Source of the DNA: Strigops habroptila
Taxonomy: Eukaryota; Chordata; Aves; Psittaciformes; Psittacidae
Length of the DNA stretch: 64,000 nt
Assembly: GCF_004027225.2 (NCBI RefSeq)
Contig: NC_044302.2
Location: forward strand, 38,724,949 to 38,788,948
Direction of reading: 5' to 3'
Below the pieces are notes generated by a model. That model ran no database searches. It saw nothing but the letters and a program-made list of their open reading frames with translations, and was not told where the DNA came from. Each line of letters opens with the position of its first letter. Positions within the stretch are counted from its first letter, which is position 1. Both the position numbers and the translations under genes were made by a program. Below are positions 36,501-48,300 of the stretch, one piece after another.

Positions 36501-37515
36501 AATGTCGTGTGATGGAATAAATGTGGGAGATCTTTTTACAACAACCACTACTTGGAAATGACAGCATCCATTTTACTGAAACAGATTCACAAGTGTATAT
36601 ATTTATCTATGAAGCGTTGGGGTACAGTCCCACAGAAGGTATTGACTGAGGTCATTCACTGCAAGTGAAAACTGCAAGTCAGTAAGCTTCTGAGTCCCTC
36701 TGGAGACTGCCCTGGGCCAGACACCTCTGAGCGTACAGAGGGCCTCAAAATTACCTCCACTTTTTTCACCTTGCCTCCTCTCCACTGCAGATCCACACAG
36801 CCTCCCCCAAAGTTGCAGATGGTAATAGAGCCTCCAGTTTTACACTATTTGGAGTATTTCTGTAGTCATTACACATTACTACATTCTGTAGTCATTACAA
36901 TCACACAAAGATCCCCTTCTCCCATCCTGATCAAGAACCCTTCCCAACAGAAAGGCAATGGGGCCATTTGGGTTGATGTCATCAGAAAGGTGAAAGACCC
37001 CATTTTCAAACATACAAAGGGAGATCATAGAAGGATCATAGAATGAACTTCTATTTTGTGCAGTTACTATGACCATTAGACACATGCAAAGCTTTCTATG
37101 CAACTTTAGTGAGTGTTTATGAGTATTGTACATTTCAGTAGATACTTCAAGATCTATGAGAAAATCATGTTTTTCTCATCTAAACTCTCCTTTCCTTTCC
37201 AAAAATATTACATGAAACCTTACTTGTGTCTTTGAACAGTCTGGATTTATTTTACCACCTTTTGGGGATATATAAACATTCTCAACATGAACCTTATGCC
37301 CATTTATTTTACAGTGTTAGAGTTGGCAGCAAGACCATTTTAAGTCAATGGAATTGGATCAGCACTAAGTGAATATGGGCCTTTTGGCCTCCATGTATTT
37401 TTCAGTAAATGAGAGCTTACCCACAGCTTTCTGCTTTTGGCAAGCTAGGTACATGGCGAACATTCAGGAAATCAAGAAATATTTTAGGGAGCTCTTCATT
37501 TTCTAAAATGACTGT
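30500..37515 (-). CDS. SNX24: Sorting nexin 24, 3' half (last four coding exons)
   Basis: Four minus-strand exons join in frame: 37515-37421, 36374-36342, 35546-35482 and 30570-30500 (TAG at 30502-30500). They encode 87 residues from TVILENEELPKIF to YPHLLPR and match the end of human SNX24 (169 residues in all) nearly throughout, so about the first 82 residues are missing from this window. The first exon gives the C-terminal helix region of the PX domain (FLDFLNVRHVPSLPK); a short acidic serine linker and a conserved tail with HQPVLLFLRDPYVLP follow. The PX domain of SNX24 binds phosphoinositides and targets endosomal-type membranes. All visible splice sites are GT-AG. The linker KANDD before FPNVV is one residue longer than in human. 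The gene converges on PPIC, as in human 5q23. Confidence 0.95.
31414..31596 (-). mobile_element. CR1 LINE 3'-end fragment
   Basis: Antisense CR1 end: 'tagaatcatagaatcacag' at the left, then 'agttggaaaggac', 'cccctgccatgggctgggac' and 'accttccactaga', 'cagcctggccttgaacactg' and 'gggcaacctgttctt'. This is a different CR1 subfamily from the two copies with GACACCC. It lies inside the last SNX24 intron in sense with the gene. Confidence 0.9.
34241..34510 (-). mobile_element. CR1 LINE 3'-end fragment
   Basis: Antisense CR1 end: 'cagaatcacagaacgactgc', 'aactggaaaagacctccaga', 'ggtccaacctcctgctc', 'gacacccagagccagttg' and 'caccctcccttcaggtattt'. Same broad subfamily as 4746-5259. Lies in the last SNX24 intron. 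Confidence 0.9.
35482..35546 (-). CDS. SNX24: SNX24 exon with HQPVLLFLRDPYVLP
   Basis: 65 nt. Completes Ser and reads KLSHQPVLLFLRDPYVLPKAN plus one base. Acceptor cctttccag, donor gtaatc. Confidence 0.95.
35547..36341 (-). other. SNX24 intron between the linker and HQPVLL exons
   Basis: 795 bp, with a GC-richer stretch at about 35620-35950. Frames there are not supported as coding. Confidence 0.85.
36342..36374 (-). CDS. SNX24: SNX24 33-nt exon, acidic serine linker
   Basis: Encodes the end of Gly, then SFDETESEES and two bases of the next Ser; identical in sense to the human protein here. The length is a multiple of three and both boundaries cut codons in compatible phases, so leaving it out would keep the frame. 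Acceptor cttgcag, donor gtaagc. Confidence 0.93.
36375..37420 (-). other. SNX24 intron before the 33-nt exon
   Basis: 1,046 bp. No other exon or recognised repeat. Confidence 0.85.
37421..37515 (-). CDS. SNX24: SNX24 exon, end of PX domain
   Basis: 95 nt. Reads TVILENEELPKIFLDFLNVR then HVPSLPKAESC plus GG of a split Gly codon. Acceptor ttttttacag, donor gtaagc. It starts in phase 0, so the preceding exon should end on a complete codon. Confidence 0.95.
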
Positions 37516-40071
37516 CTGTAAAAAAATAAAGAAAAAAGGCACAATAGAAACCCAAGATTTTTTAGTATCTTAGATATCGCACACTTTTATTCAAGCTACC
37601 AAAACATTTCCCATTTGCAACACTTGACAATTACTCATTTTTCTTACACCTATTTTGGAGTACTTCAGTAGGAAAACCACAGTTCTTAATGAATCACATA
37701 CAAATACATTCAGTTCATGCTACTACATTGTTTTTCACCTGCCATCACTGGTGCCAAGCTAGATCCCTCTCAAGCAGAGAAGTCTGATTCTGGAACTAAG
37801 CTACTGGCACACTCACTTGTGAATAAAATCCTGTTTATTTAAAACATAAATCAGCTACAACACAGTGCTTTTACGTTCACCTCACAGAAGACTCCTGTCT
37901 GCCACACCAGTGGAAAATTGAAGTCTCCACTTGGTGCAATTTTATTAACACATGCCTTGGTAAATGCTAACAAGGGAAAGAAACACTTTGCTTAGCTTGA
38001 CATGAGCTTGCAACATACTCCTGTTTGCACTGTGACTCCTAGTGACAGAGCTCTGACCAAAGAGCTGCCGGCTAGACCTGCCACATTCTTCCACAGCAAT
38101 GACATGAAGACTCCATCCTCCTTTGTTTTCTGTTGATGAGATGATTTACAATTTTCAGTAAATTACAAGTACACTTAAAAATATGCAGCAAATAAATGAG
38201 ATGCTTAAGTGCATGTTCATCATGAAACAATCACGAGTCTTAAAGGACTCATCATGACTCTTAAAGGAAAAAGTAGATCTCTTACAGTTTCAAAGAACCA
38301 GACCAAAAAGAATCATTGATCTTTCATTTTCATGGGGCAAACAGAATAGTTCATAAATTCAACCAATGTCTCACCTGAAAGATTAAGCCCTATTTATTTG
38401 CTGTTCATACTGCCATATATTCTGATAACACACATACTTCACATGCAAATGAAAGCCACAAGCTCTTCCCTAAAAAGCCTTCCTTCATAATGGCCTGATC
38501 CGGAGAAGGTGTATGCACGGAAGAAACTTCACTAGATTTATAAATGAAACAACCTGCACAAGTAAAGCTACCCACATCTATCCTGATCATTTTCACACCC
38601 TATGTCAGAAGAAGCAAACCCAGAAAAGAAACAAGACTGGTGATGGGAAAAAACATTACTCTGCTTACATTCAGGCGGTAACATATTCCTGTGTGTGTAT
38701 TCCCTTACAATATAATTATTACTAAGGAGACACAACAGGATGTAGAGAATAACAAAATTACAAAAAAAAAAAAAATTAGGTTGCAAGAAGAAGTTCATCT
38801 AGATCTTATAGCAGGTTTTATAGCAAATGGTTTGGTTATTTGTATACTGAAAACCCAGTTAGTGTTAAAATTACATAAGACATGCATAGACTTAAAGAGA
38901 GAAACGCATTTGAAAACAAAGATATTTGAGAACTGGTTCTTTTTTTATGTTACATTCACAAATCTGAATTCCGAATCTACAGTTCTTCAACAGCTGAGGC
39001 CATCACCAACAAGTCTGAAAAAAAAACCCCAGGAAAAAGGCAGCTTTTGAACTCTCCTGTTCTAGATTTCAATGGATGTAACAAACAGGGAGGTCTGAAA
39101 TGTTGGCAAGTGTTAGCCTTTCAGTTCACCTCTGTATGAAGATGCTGCATTAAAAAATGCCACTTCATTTGCATTCTGCAAAGTGAGCACTCTGCTGCTG
39201 CAGAATTTATCCTGTTCTGCATTCAGGTTATGCATAGAAGGAGGGGTGGAGGTGGGTGCACACACAGAAGGTGTGTGAATTGCATAACAATGAGTGTTGT
39301 TTGCTCAAATAAATCATCTTAATAATCATATACAATGAAGATCTGCAAAAAGTTGTACAAAGATGTTTAAGGGCATCCAATGCTTACATGCAACCTCATA
39401 CTTGCACCTACTGACAGCTTCTTCCAAAAGTTGAGCTGCCTGCTGAGGCTGCTCAACAGAACAGTGATTATCAGGGAAGAAGAGAAGGATACATCACTGT
39501 ATAACAGGAAAACTCCCAACAGCTCTTATTTGTTTCTACTTCCACTCACTCCAGATTAATATCTTATTTTTCTTTTTTTTTTTTTTCACCATGACGTGCA
39601 TCAAGTCAACCCAAGCCCTGCTAACCCTGCCCCAACCAAATGTATTTCAGAAAAAGATATAAGGAAATAGCATCTGGTTTAGTGTGCTAATCCATATAGT
39701 TTGTTAACTGCCAATAATTCTGCTTTGGTGATCAATAAACTCGAAAATGTAAAATTTGCAGAGAAGTAAAGGCGATTTGCACTGTACTATATCTTGGATG
39801 TTGCCTCTGTTGACTGGGATTTCTGTCATTTCCAGAATTTTATGAAGGTAGGAATGACTGCATTGTACAAAGGAGGATTTTTCAACGGATGTAATGTGAC
39901 ATGCATTTTAAGGAATTAAAAAATAAATGAATGTACAAGTTAATTATACTGATAAGGGGCAAATTACCTTCTTGCTTAACTTCATTTGCTTTGGTATGAA
40001 AAAAGGGCCAGTGTATAATCCAGCCATTTAATATATATGGTAGAAACCAAAGGAAAAGAAAAAAACCTTGG
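37516..40071 (-). other. Start of a large SNX24 intron
   Basis: Taken as intron because the 37421-37515 exon begins with a normal acceptor in phase 0 and no upstream SNX24 exon is found anywhere to the right. A small tandem duplication (tcttaaagg with flanks) is at 38236-38270. A T-run lies at 39569-39586. Confidence 0.75.
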
Positions 40072-40250
40072 GAACAACAACAAGAACAACAACAACAAAA
40101 AAAGCCCAAACCAAACAAAAAAAAAAACAACAAACAAACCCACACGCACACACACACACAAAAAAACCCCAAACCCAAAAAACCCAACAACCAAATGAGG
40201 AAAAAAAACCAAACCCCCAAAAAATCCCCCCAAAAAAACCCAAACCCCAG
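40072..40250. repeat. A/C-only low-complexity tract
   Basis: About 180 bp in which all but roughly ten bases are A or C. It moves from (CAA)n to A-runs, a short (CA)n at about 40141-40160, and then blocks of A-runs and CCC or CCCC. Open frames across it (Lys/Gln/Pro/Thr-rich on one strand, Phe/Gly/Val-rich on the other) result from the lack of T and G and are not genes. In the SNX24 transcript it would read as T and G. Confidence 0.9.
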
Positions 40251-43200
40251 CCCTACTGGGGGGTGTGTCTGTGTAGCTGCATTTCCTACATCTGCTGGTG
40301 GCCCAAAGTGGACGTCCAGAGTAAAATAAAAGCACTCTCAGCTTCCTATTTAAGTTGTTCAAAAAAATACTCTTAAATCAGAAATAAATGTTAACATAAT
40401 TGGTTTAATTTACCTGGGATAACTTGTAACAGAACAGATTTTTAACATCTAACTGAAAACTTTTAAGAAATACATATTTTGCAAACTTGATGATCTTTAA
40501 ATAATAGCTGAGCAGAAAAGGTACCAGAGGGTAAAGTCTCTAAACTACTGTCAATAATTTATGATGTGACATGTTCAACTGTAGCCTTTGTTCAAGTGAA
40601 TATATGTCATTGGCTTGTAAATATAACTATAACCTGTTTGCTCTGCAAGCAGAAACTTAAAAGATAGATATTTTCAAACAAATAAAACCTCACAATTAGT
40701 TTATTTGTAATGTGAATTTCCAATTAATCTGAATTGGATCAAGACCATAGCGATGAGTTTCAATTATGGGCCCCAGAGTGCTAAGTAGACTAATTTAAGA
40801 AAAAAGCCACAACCAGCATGTGTATTGCCTTCCTAAAATAAATAAAAACCTCAAAAACTAGAACACCTAACAGACTGGCAAGTGATTTGGGAAATGACTC
40901 CAGAAAAACATTTTTCAAACTCATTGATTTCAGCTAAACTAAGAGTATAAGCACCATATTTTCTTAAAAAATCGTAAAGGGTGTTTATCTGTTACTGTCA
41001 CACTTTAATGAACTACTCCACGTTTCAGGAAAAAAACCCAAAACAACATACACAAGGGAAAGCCTGGTATTTACATCAGCAGAAATGTCTTTTTCATCGA
41101 AAGGGTGCAATCATTATTATGTAACACAAATCACAAAAATCTCAATTTTTCTACCTTATCAGTTTCATAAAATCATGTTCCCTAAGGATGTAATTGATTA
41201 GTTGCACATGTTCTTACAGTGACATCTGAAATACTTAATTGTTGGTTATCTTTTCTCTTTCAGCAAGTAAAATATAGCCACAAAATTGCAAAGGGACTTG
41301 TTCTGCCTTAACCTTACCTAGATGCCATCATGCAGTGGAAAACAGTGCTAAAATATCACAGGATAATGCTCTCCAACAAGGGAGACATATAAACAGCATA
41401 ATGATTTCCCACGAGTTTCCTTTTTAGAAAATTGTCACTAAAGCCAGGGTAAATGGTGACATATCTTCACAGAGGACACTGCGAAATCGAACACTGCCAT
41501 TCTAGTTAGGTCCAAACCTACTCATCAGCCAATTATAAGAGTAACTGAACATCCTGCTGAAAACCTGAACAAGACCATTTTGCTAACCTTAGGAGATCAT
41601 GCCACAGGAATGCATCGTTTCCAGATTATAATAATTATTATTATTATTGTTGTTGGTTTTAATGAAAAAAGAGATAAATATCAATTTCTTTCCATTCTCA
41701 CCTATCATACTTTCTCAAGGTTACTGGAACAGTTGTTGGAGAGTGAAAAATGTGAGAGGGGAGCTGAGTTACAAGGTTTTTTAAGAGTCCTTACAGACTT
41801 TTCCATTCAATCAGGTTTAGTTTGAAATGCTGTACTGTTCGGGTGAAAAAGTTCATGACAGTTTTTCCTCTCTTCACAGGGAAAGATGCTTCACAATACC
41901 TAATTCAGTGGTGCAGCTAAAATGGGGGAGAAGAAAATCAATACGTTCCAGCTATAGTAAGTAGGCTGGAGTGTCAGTCTCCACTGGGACCAAACCCCAC
42001 ATCTTTTAGAACACTTTAGAGTCTATATTCTTCTATTAACCTGCTTTTCCTGAAGTGCTTTATACAGTTCCATGAAATGATAAAAAAGTTACCAAAAGAA
42101 CACATTAACTAAAAACCAAGTAGACGAAGGAACCAGACTTCTAACAGCCAGCTTTCCTTTTTTTAAAGTCATAGCACACAATAATGTTTTGTATTATCTA
42201 TTGTGAAGAACTATGAAGAAACCACTTCCTTCTTCAGTCAGGATGTTGTTATAGGTTATTCATACAAGATATTCATACAAGAATTATTTATAAATAAGTT
42301 GTCACTTAAGTTGTACTAAGGAATTTCCACCTTTCATTACTACTAGAAACATGCACTGATGGGGCAGTTTTTCAATACAGCAGGTCATCAAACATGCTTA
42401 AAACTCTACATAAAGATTCAAGAAGCATGTAAACACATATATAACAATAAAGAAGTGATGCTCCATGTGAAGTACCAGCTAGCTAGCACTCCTAGGCTGC
42501 ATATCAAAGGGAGGTCAACAGTAAAAAAAGGCACAGAGGGGAATTGCACCTCTGAACCTCAAGACTGGAGTAGAAAAATTCCTGCACCAACTTTCAGATT
42601 CATTTGTTATACTTCCATTGAGCTTAAAACTCGCAAGGTATCTCCTGAGTGACAAATCCATCTATCACAGCATTGTCAAAATACACGGAGAATAAATGAA
42701 CCAGATGGAAAGGAAGCCACGTAAGTTATATGATTGCTGGATCATCACTGAAAATATGTATGCAGAAATTTATGACAGTGTCTATAAGCTATCAACATTT
42801 TTATTTAAGCCTTATTTAACGTAACTTTAAAGCACTTAATAATTTTCATTAAAATTACTACCCACTAAGTTTTAGGTTAGTCAGTACTTTAGTTAGAAAG
42901 CTAGTTAATTATGCATTTGCAGTTCCAACTAATATTTAACTACTAAGTGGAGAGCAAATTGACTTGAGGCTAAGTGTACAAACATAAGTCATTTGATGTG
43001 AAAAATACAACATTGAATATTTTTTTGAAAACTGGGAACGTAATGTAGTGGGAGCAAACAGTGAATATCTCTGCAGCAAAATAGGAGATTAACCCTTGAA
43101 ATATTAGAAACAAAGTGCAACAGACTACAGTTCCTTTGAAAAATAAAAATTAAAGGAAGCAGTCAATATAATTTCCTGAGACACTGCTCAGAGGACTAGA

Positions 43201-44106
43201 GGTTAAGACAAAGCTCACTGAGAAATGAAGAAATCAACAGAGCAAAAGGAAAAGAAGCAGAAGGGCACGATGAGCTAATGATACTAAAAAGAAAAAAAAA
43301 GTTAGTAGGAACAAGAAAGGCTTTTAAAAATAAGTAACAGGAAAAAGTAGTGCAAAGAGTAAACAGATCCATTAATGACAAAAAAGACACCAAAATAAAC
43401 GTTGATTTTAAAATGGCTTAATTGAGGTGTTTTTTAAAAGTCACTGGACCCTTAAGACAATGGACAATTAACAAGTAATTAAGACCCTGTCAATAATGCT
43501 GCTGGTAACAAACAGGTGCAGGAATACCTTAGACAATAATATACATATATATCAGTCAGTAGATCTAGAAAATACACATTCTAGGATGGTAAAGAAATTA
43601 GGTAGTTATGCTTGGAAAAGTCTCCTCAAAGTACAGGGGAAGAAGGTTTGAAAAAAGCAACCACATTTACAATACACAGTACACAATAAGCAAAGCAGAA
43701 GAGGTTAACACTTGCAGTACTGTTTCTGAAAGCTTAAAGGAACTAAATACAAATACACTGTAAATGACCCCCTCCCCTTCAACATTCAGGTTGCAAACTA
43801 AAACACCTGCAAAGTTTGGAAACTGGAAGTTTTTTTGTTTCTCACAATCAGATGCTGCCCTCTTTCTATGCTCTTCTGTACTGGGCAGGTCAGATGAGAT
43901 AAAGGAGCAAAAACCCACAACAGTACCAGATCAGGTAATTAAAGACTATCACAAATACATACTTTAAGGCAAATAAAGCTGGAACTGAAAACATGAGTTC
44001 CATGTTTTCCAAATTCGCAAATGTTTCTTCTGTCCTAAGAATGCTTCTCTAAATACTGGGATTTAGTGCATGTTCTTGTCTTCTTAGAATGAGATGACCC
44101 TTTCTT
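40251..44106 (-). other. SNX24 intron continued
   Basis: AT-rich, no exon recognised. A (TTA)n repeat lies at 41634-41648 and a tandem duplication of 'attcatacaaga' at 42259-42283. Confidence 0.7.
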
Positions 44107-44854
44107 AGAATCATAGGATCATTTAGGTTGGAAAAGACCTTTAAGATCATCAAGTACCATAATTAACCTAGCACTGCCAAGACCACTAAACCATGTCCCC
44201 AAGCATATGTCTACACGTTCTTCAAATACCTCCAGGGATAGTGACTCCACCACTTGCTGGGCAGCCTGTTCCAATGCTTGACAACGCATTCTGTGACGAA
44301 ATTTTACTAATATCCAGTCTAAACCTCCCATGGCACAACTTGAGGCCATTTCCTTTTGTCCTATCACTTGGTACTTCTGAGAAGACACCGACCCCCACCT
44401 CGCTACAACCTCTTTTCAGTTGTATAAGAGTGATAAGGTCTCCCCTGAGCCTTCTCTTCTCCAGACTAAACACCCTAGGTCCCTCAGCCGTTCCTCATCA
44501 GGCTTGTGCTCCAGACCCTTCATCAGCTTCGTTGCCCTTCTCTGGCCCTGCTCCAGCACCTCAATGTCTCTCTCCTAGTGAGAGGCCCAGAACGGAACAG
44601 AGGATTCAAGGTGCAGCCTCATCAATGCCCAGTACAGGGGGATGATCACTGCCCTGGCCCTGCTGGCCACACGATTGCTGATACAGGCCAGGATGCCGTT
44701 GGTGTTCTTGGCTGCCTGGGCACAAGCTGGCTCATGTTCAGCCAGCTGATTACCAACATTCCCAGGTCTTCTTCCACTGAGCAGCTTTCAGCCACTCTTC
44801 CTCCAGCCTGTAGCGTTGCATGGGGTTGTTGTGGCCCAAGTTCTGGACCTGGCA
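44107..44854 (-). mobile_element. CR1 LINE, 5'-truncated, inverted relative to 18265-19318
   Basis: 748 bp of CR1 in minus orientation. The left edge 'agaatcataggatcattta' is the 3' terminus. Minus-strand peptide pieces include [34 protein letters not shown], and [12 protein letters not shown] in a shifted frame, so the coding sequence is broken. The 5' end is cut at about 44854. The right 229 bp (44626-44854) match 18564-18792 at 227 of 229 positions by my reading, with no gap; the rest is clearly more diverged. Confidence 0.95.
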
Positions 44855-45140
44855 TGGTCTATACCATGTTGTCTATGGCTGCTTTAGAACCGGAAGAATA
44901 AAAAAAAAAGTCAAAAATGTTAAAAAAAAAAGTCCATAAGAGAACTGGGGATTTATAAATTGGTACACCAGTAGCAGGGACGTTAGCAACAACTGCAGTA
45001 AGTTGCACATGGATAAATACATCTGGATGGAAAAGGATCACAGGGCTGCTGTTAAGGGAGGCCCTGTTTCAAAACTTACTGCAGTCCCTGACAGGATCAA
45101 GATGCACAGACAAATACGGCCCTGTTGTTAAAGCCTACCT
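44855..45140 (-). other. SNX24 intron, A-rich stretch
   Basis: Two A-runs at 44902-44911 and 44924-44931 follow the CR1 edge. Nothing else recognised. Confidence 0.5.
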
Positions 45141-45300
45141 TCATTTCCAAAGGCTTTTGACAAAGACCCCCATCAAAGACTTCAAGGTAAACTGAACAGC
45201 CATGATCCTTGCAAAGATAAGTAAGTAGTTACAAGTCCTGAAAGAAAGGATAGGAGAACACAGCCCACAGTGGTGCATATTGGAAAAAATAACAGTGGTG
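45141..45300 (+). mobile_element. Possible degenerate LINE reverse-transcriptase fragment
   Basis: Codons at 45152-45202 read AFDKDPHQRLQGKLNSH, close to the AFDK.PH.RL..KL.SHG segment around motif A of CR1-clade reverse transcriptases. A little further on, 45273-45292 reads in part HIGKNN, which resembles the segment ahead of the enzyme's C-terminal part in the same group. The stretch between is too short for an intact element. The first match is good but short, so this is a probable old insertion with deletions. Confidence 0.5.
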
Positions 45301-48300
45301 GGCTACAGGTTGACCATTAGTGATCAGAGAAGTGAGATGCTGGGGGCTACGATGTATCCCTCAAAAGATAAGCTTGCTATCCAGCAGCAACCTAAAAAAA
45401 CTGATGTCAAACTTATTAGAAATTATTAGAAAAGGAATTATTAGAAATCATTATTATACGTTAATATTATGAAAAAGGAGAGGATTGAGAGAGAAGGAGA
45501 GACTTCTTCATGGAATAGGTAGTTGAATCATGGGCCACAGGACATTGCCGATGCTAAAAAATGTGTTTGTTTAAAGGAGAGACTGCACAGAATGATGGAA
45601 GAGGAATTCATTGAACTGAAAATGCATGGAAATGCAGAGTGTGTTCAGAAAGAATTGTCAAAGCATGTTCTCTCTGTTCTTCCTCATGTACCAGCTTTTG
45701 AGCACTATCAGGCACAGGCTATTCTCCCAGAGAAACCTCTGGTCTAATCTGCTCCAAATATTATTTTATGCTATGCCAGCTGAGTTACACGGTTAATTGT
45801 ACTAGTCCACAGTAGCAGATGGCTCTCCCAGAGAAGGAAGATGGCCAACTCACTCTGTCCTCTCCCCATTTCCTTCATCCTTTGTGCCATTTAGGTGGTT
45901 GGGAGAGGCTGCTCCCACCTGCCAGTACTCACCAGCAGAACTCCATACTGAAAGGTAACTTGTTGGCTTCCATGCACCCACAGCCCCTCTCCCTCCTTCC
46001 TCTCCCAGTAGCAGAGAGACTGGAGATTTGCTGAAGAAACATGGGAGCTCTGTTCTGCTTAGTGGATCCTACGTGAAGGACTGCCAGGAACAGAGGATCA
46101 AGCTGGAGCCTGACCTGCTGCTGGTGGGCAGCATCCCCACTTGCAGGTAGTGAAGACAAAGGGGTGATGCAGGGATGATAATCCAACACCTCTTCCCTGC
46201 TGTCAACTCTGAGGAGTTTTATTTTAAAAATACACATTCCTTAAAGATTTGCAAAGCCAAATATTATTAGGACAAAACAAAGATAAAACAGGAAAGAGTT
46301 AAAGGAACACAACAAATATTTTAAGAAAACTTAAGACATTACCTGGAACCAGATACCATTTGCCTTGGTTTACCTGTACTGAATACAAATTGTCTGAGAG
46401 AAAATACATTTCTGAATGTAAAATAGAAGTAAATGACTGTTATTGCAATTCGCTAGATGTTTAATGTAGTCACAATGTGAGATATATTAATTCATATTTC
46501 ATGAAAAATGCTGCTTGACAGAGAATACAGATTTGGCTGCAAAATGGCTGCAGGTTTGTATTTGCATGTTTACTTTCTAGACATACTAAAATATATAAAA
46601 GTATTTTTTCTCCTTTTATTATGTTTCATTTCAAAGAGGAGTTTGAAGAAAATTGTCATTTATCTCTACACAGAATGTTTACTATTTTTTCCTGCACTGC
46701 CGTATTTTCTATCTACTGTATTTACTATGCTTGTAAATAGTCCTTTATAAGAAGAAAAACTATGAGCAAACCTGAAGGCAGCAATTAAAGAACTAAGCTG
46801 TACTCCATTCTTCAGATCCAAGTGTGGCAATATTACCTCAACAGTCAGAGAAACAGAGGCATAGCTCTGCAGGATGATCAACTTTCTCTTCATCTCCCCA
46901 AGCCTCCCATCTCTGGATAATGTCACAGACTATTCTGTTAAAACACTTACGTTGAATTGGATCTTGGATTTTTTGGTTGGATAATGTGGGTTTGGTCAAA
47001 TAAAGCAGCTGGAGAGAACTGAAAAAGCCCAGAACAATACTGAAACATTTAAGAATAGCCTTGAAATAGCATTTTCACTTCTTTTTTGCTTCATAAAAAA
47101 GCATCCCACAGCTCTAATTTTGCCGGTTTTGCTGGGAACAAGCAAAGAGCCAGGTGTATGATGAAGACTGAGGAAGTTAGCTACGAAAACCAAGTCTCTC
47201 AGTCTTGCTCTCCCACAAGAAGGTTAATTTCATGCAAATGTCGTACCAAAAATCTAGAAATCATCGAGAGATGACTTCCTCATCTGCACTGTTTCCACAA
47301 AATACTGTAACAAAAATGCTGTTCAACTCTACAATAACTTCTTATTTTGTCTCCCTGATATTTTCTTGTCAGAGGTTTTGGGTCACAGTAAACTCTTGAG
47401 AAATGATTCGACATTCCCTTTGAAACTAATTAGACTAAGCAGCAGGTACGCACTCCAAAGTCCAAACAAGAGAATGTAGAAAGCACAGGGAATTCGTTGC
47501 ACCTGGGGTTAGTAAACTCACAGTGTCATTTCTGCAGAGGTAACAAGGGGTAATGTAGCTGACCAAATATGTTTAGATTTATATGGTGAGGTTTTTGGGG
47601 GATTTTTTTTTTTTAGGTTTTTTTTCAGTTTTAGTTTAGTGTTGGTAGCTCTTTGAGCACAAAATGCGGTGTTGAATGAGGACTCTAGGCTATTTTGCAA
47701 TGTTGGAAGAGTCACTGCAAGGAAACTGGTAAGCTTAATTTTAAAACCTCTGAAGCTTCCATTACATTTTAATCAGCTTAATAAGAAAATACACACTGCA
47801 GTTGCAAGACATTTACTTACTTGTAGCAGCAAAAGTGAGGTAAAAATCTGTGGGTTTTTTTCTTTTGTTTTGTTCCCCCACATTATTAATATACCAACAA
47901 CTTACTCTGATATCCTAATTCTGTAGTTAATGAGGTTGTTGTTTACACAAAGGCAAAGCAGCACAAAGTAAGTTTTGATCACTAACAAACTCAGAAATGA
48001 GAGAGACTGGGGGGCTGAGGAAAACCACAGTCAGTCTTCACAGTATAAATAGATACCACAGGAATAGAACAATAGTATAAATGTCTTTATTCTAATTTGT
48101 GAAAGCAACTGGCTTTCTCGTAGAACCACTGTAGCAAAGAAAAACCTGTTTTTAAACATGCACTTTTCCAGATCATATTAAATTACGTTCTGTTTGTAAT
48201 AATTCTTATGTTTTAAACATTTCCCTAGCATCACAGGAGACCAAGACACAATCAACTTAGAACAATGCAGTAAATGCTGTGCTGACAGCATTAGCCATTG

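Noticed and set aside
40028-40376. Lys/Thr/Gln-rich and Phe/Gly/Val-rich frames of 71 to 126 codons
   Set aside because: They are translations of the A/C low-complexity tract, where stop codons are scarce for composition reasons.
44193-44901. Plus-strand frames of 150 and 131 codons
   Set aside because: Antisense reading of the CR1 copy at 44107-44854.
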